Origin: Parasponia andersonii
Lineage: Eukaryota; Streptophyta; Magnoliopsida; Rosales; Cannabaceae
Assembly: GCA_002914805.1 (NCBI GenBank)
Contig: JXTB01000175.1
Span: 96,977 to 160,976, forward strand
Direction of reading: 5' to 3'
DNA: 64,000 nt
Both the position numbers and the translations under genes were made by a program. Positions 58,180 through 64,000 of the stretch are shown one piece after another. A model generated the notes under the pieces. The model saw nothing but the letters and a program-made list of their open reading frames with translations, was not told the DNA's origin and made no database searches. Each line of letters starts with the position of its first letter. Positions within the stretch are counted from its first letter, which is position 1.

Positions 58180-58830
58180 GTTTAATATTCTCTAGTCCCT
58201 AAAATTGGTCCATAGATCTCGTGTCCTCTACCGGCAGACAGCAGTAGTTCACCTCCATTAATAAGTACCTCCCCTATTAGAGAGGGGAGTCTTCCCTCTC
58301 TCCAATATAGGTTTTTTACATATTTTTTCCTGCTTTTAGTAGTATTGTTAAATAATTCTCCTATGTAGAGAGATATTTTTCCTCCTAAATCTAGATCTAG
58401 GGAGGTTTTGATACCCATAAATCTAGATTTGTACTAATTTATAGTGTTTGTTTATGTTTTTATTGTTTTAGTCCACCTACATCTAGATTTATAATAGTTT
58501 CTACCAGATTTATCCAGATTTAGATAATATATAAAGTAGTATTTGTTTCTCTGTAGATCTTTGATGAAGAGTAAGAGACACTAACAATGAATGCTGAAGA
58601 GAAGGTCACAACGAGCCAATCACTGAGGCATAGAGCTCTATCAAAGTATACACCAATGGCAATCTGTATAAGTCCCCTCATAAGTCAATTTCGCTAAGAT
58701 TTTAGTGTGCAATTTTCTTTCTAGTACTTTTATCAATATTTTTTTATTGTCCGCTCTGTGATCAAAAATTCCTTTATAAGTATTGTACCATCCTCTTTTT
58801 ATTAATGAAAGTATTTTTTTTTTAAAAAAA
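58180..58830 (+). other. Possible LINE 3' end or other old element
   Basis: Slightly GC-richer sequence with short internal inverted repeats (TCCCCTATTAGAGAGGGGA at 58270-58288) and CTAGATTT repeats (about 58390-58520). It ends in TTATTAATGAAAGTATTTTT and an A/T run, which resembles plant LINE 3' ends. No RT or RNase H motif is readable, so this is a weak call. Confidence 0.25.
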
Positions 58831-58944
58831 TTAGTCCATGGATATTCTTATAAATTAAAAAATTTATCAAATTATCTTGATTTTTACGCTGACTTTTTGC
58901 CAAGAAAGCAAAAAAAGATTAAAGAAGACAAAGAATGGATTGAC

Positions 58945-59205
58945 AGGTTATTTGTCCATTTTTTTGGCGTAAAACTTAGTATATGATCAAATTCAAAAGT
59001 TTATAACTAAATATCCAACACAATTAATGACAAAAATGAAAATACAACATATTTCACAACTAAAGTTTTAAAAAAAAATTGGCATTTAGCTATAAGTCAT
59101 CTACTTAGACAAAAATAAAAATACAACATATTTCATAACTAAAGTTTATAAAAAAAAAAATTGATATTTAGCTGTAAGTCGTCCACCTAGTTTTCTCATA
59201 AAGGA
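58945..59205 (+). repeat. Dispersed repeat, copy 2, with internal duplication
   Basis: It matches 9683-9905 in the same order (TTTTTTTGGC, GTATATGA, AAAGTTTAT, ACAACATATTT, TTTAGCT). A unit of about 80 bp (ATGAAAATACAACATATTTC through TTAGCTATAAGTC) is present twice, near 59034 and 59115. Confidence 0.65.
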
Positions 59206-60105
59206 ATAAAAAGATTTTAAAAAATGACTAGCTAGCGGGTGAAAAACGAAAAATAATAAGAGTAGTAATAGATTCATTTCTATTTATATATATATATATA
59301 TGTATATATAGCGGATTCTTAATAATTATCAGGCTTACAAGAGTATTTACAATACACGAGAATTTTTAAAAAATTTCGAGCTAGAAAGTAAGAGCATCAT
59401 TATATAGCCTGAATAAGATATAAAAATATTACTCAGATGTCAGATTCTATATTGTTGCTAACTAATTTTCATGATTTTTATTTAATTCTGTAGAACTCAT
59501 CATCATCTCTTTTTTGTCTTTTTGTTTTTTTTTTTTTCTGACTATAACACTAAAAGACTTTTTATTGATACGTAAATTTATCACACTCAGATTGCAAAGC
59601 AACTATACATTATAAAGATAAGATGATCTCTTCTTCGCTGGAATATTCCTTGGCCTGAATCAAGTAGTAGATTTTATCCACGTCAAAATGAAGTGTTTAA
59701 CACGAAACGAAAATCAACTTTCGTGCTGATTATTGTTGTGTTTTCTTTCTTTTTTCTTTTCAGAACAGATCACTAAATTTGTTGATAGCTTTGCGCTACT
59801 ACCATATTTGTATAAAAAGAATTTAAATGCAATTTGTTTTTGCTACAATAGAAAAACATTTAGATGCATTGTATTTCAACAAAAAGTAAAGACCAAATGA
59901 GGAGCAAATAGTGTTGCATGCATGTTGTTCAATATTAAAATATATATTACGTAATTAAAGTAGCCACCACTTTATAAATAAATATGTTACCAATTTACAA
60001 GTGGGAATTAAGTGGCCTGTGGGCAATATTTGCCTCTTAAAAAAAAAAAACCAAGGGTTGCCCGTTTTGGTGTTATTTGTGTTTATTGGTTTAGGTTTAA
60101 GGTGC

Positions 60106-60147
<42 letters not shown>

Positions 60148-60721
60148 CTTCTAATTATTTGGTTGGTTCTATTTGAACTCTTAACAATTTCAGTTGTTCT
60201 CAATTCGGCTTTTTTAGGTTCGAAATTATTATTCGTCACATCAATGTAGAATCAGCATAGCTTAGATATTTGAATTTGATTTACGAGTTCTCTGACTAAA
60301 TTAGAAAATATGAATAATTTCATTACAAGGCCAACTTGTATAATACTTAGAACTTTTTTTTTTCCTTTTGTTGAAGTCATATATACAATGATCGACGCTG
60401 GGACATTGAAATAAAATATAAAGGTAAATGCAAATAATTTAGAGCTTTACAGCACTTTAGTGTCAAGTTGGGCTGGTCACTGATTTTATTATTTCTTTGG
60501 TTGGACTCTTCTATTCGTATCTAGACATAATCTAATAAGATTCAAACTTGTACTTCTTTGTGGTACTGTAATCATTTACATATGTAAATCATATATAATT
60601 AACTTATATTAATTCAACTTTGTACCTATTTTATTAATAAGAATTAAAAAGGAAAGTCGATAACTCGACTGGGGGACTATCTCAACGGACAGGGCACATG
60701 GAATCCGGAGAAGCTTAGTTA

Positions 60722-60758
<37 letters not shown>

Positions 60759-62700
60759 CACTAAAAAATTCAATAGACAAGTTGTACGTTTCTTTTATGT
60801 TAATAGACTAGTCAAGTTTTATTAATCTCTATCACCTTTTCTGACACAATAATATTAATGATCTCTGTACATATAATATAGAGATTGCTAGGCATGTAAT
60901 CTCCACTGGGGCCCTATTAAAATTTTTCTTGTGGTTAAATATAGCTGGATGAGAGAATTATAGATTTGTGTATACTGCAGGCTGCATATTCCAATGATTA
61001 GCACAGTGCTGTAAGATATACAGTAGCTAGTGTTATATATATTTTTAATTTGATCGAGAGAGAATTATTCCTTCATTGTAATCACAAGAATATGGCAGAT
61101 CAGCTTTGTTGCTTGCTGAGTTCACTGTCACAAACATTTTTAGAAGTCATATGGCATGGACAGGCCTAGCTATATATACAAAAATAAACTTTTTAATCTA
61201 TGTCTCCAATGATGTATACATAAATGTTACACTATTATAAAATATTGCCCAGCAAGGCATGAGGACGAAAAATCCTATTTCATGTGTCATCGAGAAATTC
61301 CACTACTTGAGTTAAAAATTACTCTACAGACTCTTTGTAATACAATAATTGAGATGGAAAAGAAAAATGCGGAACTGAAACCTGAAAAGATACAAATGTG
61401 TATGTATTAATTATTAATGATAAGGGAATAAAACGTAAGTTTTAAAATATATATTTATATATATATATATGCAAAGATCTAAAAGAGAAAAAATAGAAAA
61501 CAAAAGTAAGAGCCAGTACATCACTTCAAGTGATTTTCCTCTGTTGATTAAATAATTTTTTCCGAATAAGTTGATTAAATAATTTACAATCTTGAAAAGG
61601 AACAGAAATGGGATCATATATTCAAAAAGATTTTTTTTTACTATTTTTCAAAATAATATTTATACGAATAATATTGGTGACAGCAACAATGACGATAGTC
61701 ATAATAAGGATTACTGTATATGTCATTTTCACGACCGAAACCTTCCTAGAAAATTAGATATCAAATTAAAATTGAAATTAAAAGTCGAATTTAAAATCCA
61801 TCCAATTACACATAGCAAAATAAGTTATTCCCTAGTCGCTGTGATTAGTAATATTTATATGATACAACGATAATACCACGTGTACCAAAATTTTTATCAA
61901 ATTTTTAATATTAATACGTATAACATGTGAGTTGGCAACATTCAATTAGTAAATATAATTAATTTATTTGTAGTTAATTTTAATATATTAATTAAATAGT
62001 GTCAATTCAAATATCATATGTATTGGTATTAAAAATTTAGTACAAATTTTGGTATACCTAACATTATCCTATAACTAGTATATATACATGTATTTATTGA
62101 AATTAGTTTTTAGTTTTTCAAAATTTTATTACCTTTATATTTTCATTGCATCTTTTTTAGCATGCTTTGGGGATTAATAGTTGGTCTATTTTCATTATTT
62201 TTATTTGAAATTCGTTAACATACATTTCAAAAAATTTGATGCAGACCCAAAATTTGGGGGAAGAAAAAGAAAAGAAACCTATTACATAAATCTAACTAAT
62301 TACCTTCCAAAAATAATCGAAATATTCTAATTACTAATTATTGGATTGGATCAAATTAAATAATGCACAACAATTGGAGTGGATAACTAATTCACCCAAT
62401 CTAAGGCTGGAGTAGATGGAATATGACCAAAATGGGAGGTTTTCAACAGGTCATTTTGTTGTATGGCTAAGTAGCAATTATCATTTTGACATTCGTATAA
62501 AAGAAATCGCAATATTTATTTCCCTTTTACAATCTAGCAAAATTAAGGTGGAATCTACATTGGGTGATTTTGACTCTTAACAAGGTATTCTGGATCATTT
62601 GCTGACTTGCTGCAAATCTTCTCAAAGATGATATTTAATAATTAAAATTCTATTTAGTATGTAATTTTATAGGAAGTGAATATATATATATATATATTAT
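59206..62700. other. AT-rich intergenic DNA with TA microsatellites
   Basis: (TA)n runs occur at about 59284-59308, 60111-60143, 60726-60755 and 61446-61470, and a shorter one at 62679-62698. I looked for exons and RNA genes, including around the less AT-rich patch 60655-60720, and found none I can support. Small open frames at 60001-60249 and 61592-61873 match no family I know. Confidence 0.55.
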
Positions 62701-62701
62701 A

Positions 62702-62860
62702 TGGGTGCTTTATCAATTGGTATTGTATTATTTATCCATTAATGGGTATTTTTATTTTAGATCGGTAGATTTTAAATGGACGGATATGATAAGATTTGTT
62801 ATGTACCAAAAAATCTAATACAATTAATGAGTTTTTAATATAGAAAGTAATTTATTTCTA
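62702..62860 (+). repeat. Dispersed repeat, copy 2
   Basis: Collinear with 2640-2765 (GGTGCTTTATCAATTG, then TCCATTAATGGGTA, TTTTAGATC, TACCAAA, AATACAATTAATGA). A (TA)n run sits just before both copies. Confidence 0.5.
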
Positions 62861-63039
62861 TAAAGAGTGAATATCCTGTTTATAATCTGATGATTTGAAT
62901 TTTTTTTTTCATCCTCAACTATTCCATATTTAGTTTCCTACATCGTAATTTTTATTCCCTTTTTTCATTTCTTATTTAAGTAGTTTTTATAATTATTTTT
63001 TCTTTTGTTAATATACTTTCCTCATCTTCTATATATTGA

Positions 63040-63700
63040 AAAAATGAAACTGGGCATACCAGATTTAGAAATATTAAATTTATTTTAGAGTTACAAAATT
63101 TAATCTAGCATAGATTAAATTTGTTTAAGAAAATATGTCACGCTTAAACATTTTTGGTGAATTAAAAAATTTAATCTAGTTTAGATTAAAATTATTTAAA
63201 AAACTTATCGATTTCTAAACACGTCTTGTGTAAAATATTTTATTTGGAAATAAATCTTAGTTAATTCTAAATTTGTAACAACTCTTATATAAAGCTTATA
63301 AATTGACTCATCATTCCTTCAAGAAGATACGCTCAAAAGAAGTCTTTTACAGAAGAAATCTGTCTCTTGTCTTTCTTCTCTTTTCAAAGTTCTCTAGAGT
63401 ATAAGTTTTAGTGTAATAGAGTTTAGACATTTTTTTTCAGTTCGTTGGAGTAGTGCAATAGTCACTATTCATCAACTATTGTATCTTGGGAGATGAACGC
63501 CTAACAACCTCAAGCATTGATCGAAAGGAGGCGAATCTGTTTTAAGAAGATTGTGTGATACACAAGCTTAAGTTCTTCGTTGTAATTTGAGTTTCTAATT
63601 ATCTTGGTATTATTGTTATTATTTTAGTATTTTATTGATATTTAAATACTTTGTTTGTTCCTTCACATGTTGTATAAATATTTTGGCTAACAGCTTAAAA
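63040..63700 (+). repeat. Possible LTR (R-U5 part) near the window edge
   Basis: TATATAAAGCTTATAAA at 63281-63297 looks like an LTR TATA box. It is followed by CGCCTAACAACCTCAAGC, GGAGGCGAATCTGTTTTAAG and ACACAAGCTTAAGTTCTTCG, a layout I associate with Copia LTR U5 regions. Upstream, two palindromes TTAATCTAG..TAGATTAA (about 63100 and 63170) repeat directly. No primer site or second LTR is visible, so this stays tentative. Confidence 0.35.
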
Positions 63701-64000
63701 CAGATTCTTCTTTAAGGACGAACATTTTGCTGAAGTTTTTGGAGCTCTTGTTTTTTTTTGCTTTAAAATTTTTTTTTGACTCTACTATCATGTTTTTTAA
63801 TGCTTAATCGCTTAATTTTTTTTGTTGAAGGTTTTNCTATTTTTAATACTTGTTTGGTTTTTCTATATAGGTTATATATATAGTTTCGAAGGTAAGTTGG
63901 TAATCAGTTTATATTTTTTTTCCTTAAAAAAAGGCTATTTCGAAAAAATCTTTTTTGGAAATTTTTTTGTTACTTGAAATTTTTCTTTAAAAGAAAATTT
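63701..64000. other. T-rich DNA at the window edge
   Basis: Contains one ambiguous base at 63836 and several poly-T runs. No feature recognised. Confidence 0.5.

Noticed and set aside
58182-58418. 78-codon minus-strand frame with normal-looking residue composition
   Set aside because: No family recognised, and it crosses short inverted repeats; more likely part of an old repeat.
60655-60725. Less AT-rich patch considered as a tRNA or other small RNA gene
   Set aside because: No cloverleaf, A/B box or other RNA signature could be placed.

Overview
This window is AT-rich repeat-dominated nuclear DNA from a flowering plant. The evidence is the set of plant-specific elements (Copia with the initiator-Met tRNA primer site, Athila-type Ty3/gypsy, Angela-like Copia, PIF/Harbinger, Mutator-like and CACTA-like MITEs) and two plant gene fragments with plant-like splice sites (alpha-expansin and replication factor C subunit 1). 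The species cannot be told from the sequence. I see no intact protein-coding host gene; almost every recognisable coding stretch is a broken transposon or gene fragment.

Layout. 1-2253: minus-strand Copia element whose two LTRs enclose only about 1.3 kb with a gag remnant (a TR-GAG-like, pol-less element). 2254-10419: repeat-poor intergenic DNA with several foldback/MITE insertions, the best being a 942-bp Mutator-like element (6741-7682) with near-perfect 9-bp target duplications. 10420-19432: decayed Athila-type Ty3/gypsy element on the plus strand with gag, protease, RT, RNase H and integrase relics and two related LTRs. 19433-23038: intergenic, a GA-rich block and a Copia LTR relic. 23039-35004: a 12-kb Angela-like Copia element on the minus strand with 1.6-kb LTRs and exact ATAAT target duplications. 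It contains a 2.65-kb solo LTR (27586-30233, exact CATAT target duplications) and a strikingly GC-rich repeat block in its leader (32445-33015).

35005-45672: purine-rich DNA, a CACTA-like MITE and degenerate tandem repeats. It also holds a 5-kb zone packed with short palindromic repeats of the type AAACCAAATTGGTTT, split by a probable solo LTR (40012-41537). 45673-51770: a PIF/Harbinger-type pair, one element nested in another (TAA target duplications outside), with a five-exon broken DDE transposase gene. 51960-53067: fragments of an alpha-expansin and of RFC1, lying next to each other with introns retained. They are followed by an array of short TCACAAA/TTTGTGAC palindromes (53560-54870), so this may be gene-fragment capture by a transposon. 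55117-64000: more MITEs, small tandem repeats and a possible LTR near the right edge.

The window is best read as a history of nested insertions rather than as interacting genes. The expansin/RFC1 chimera and the palindrome arrays are the parts least explained by known elements.
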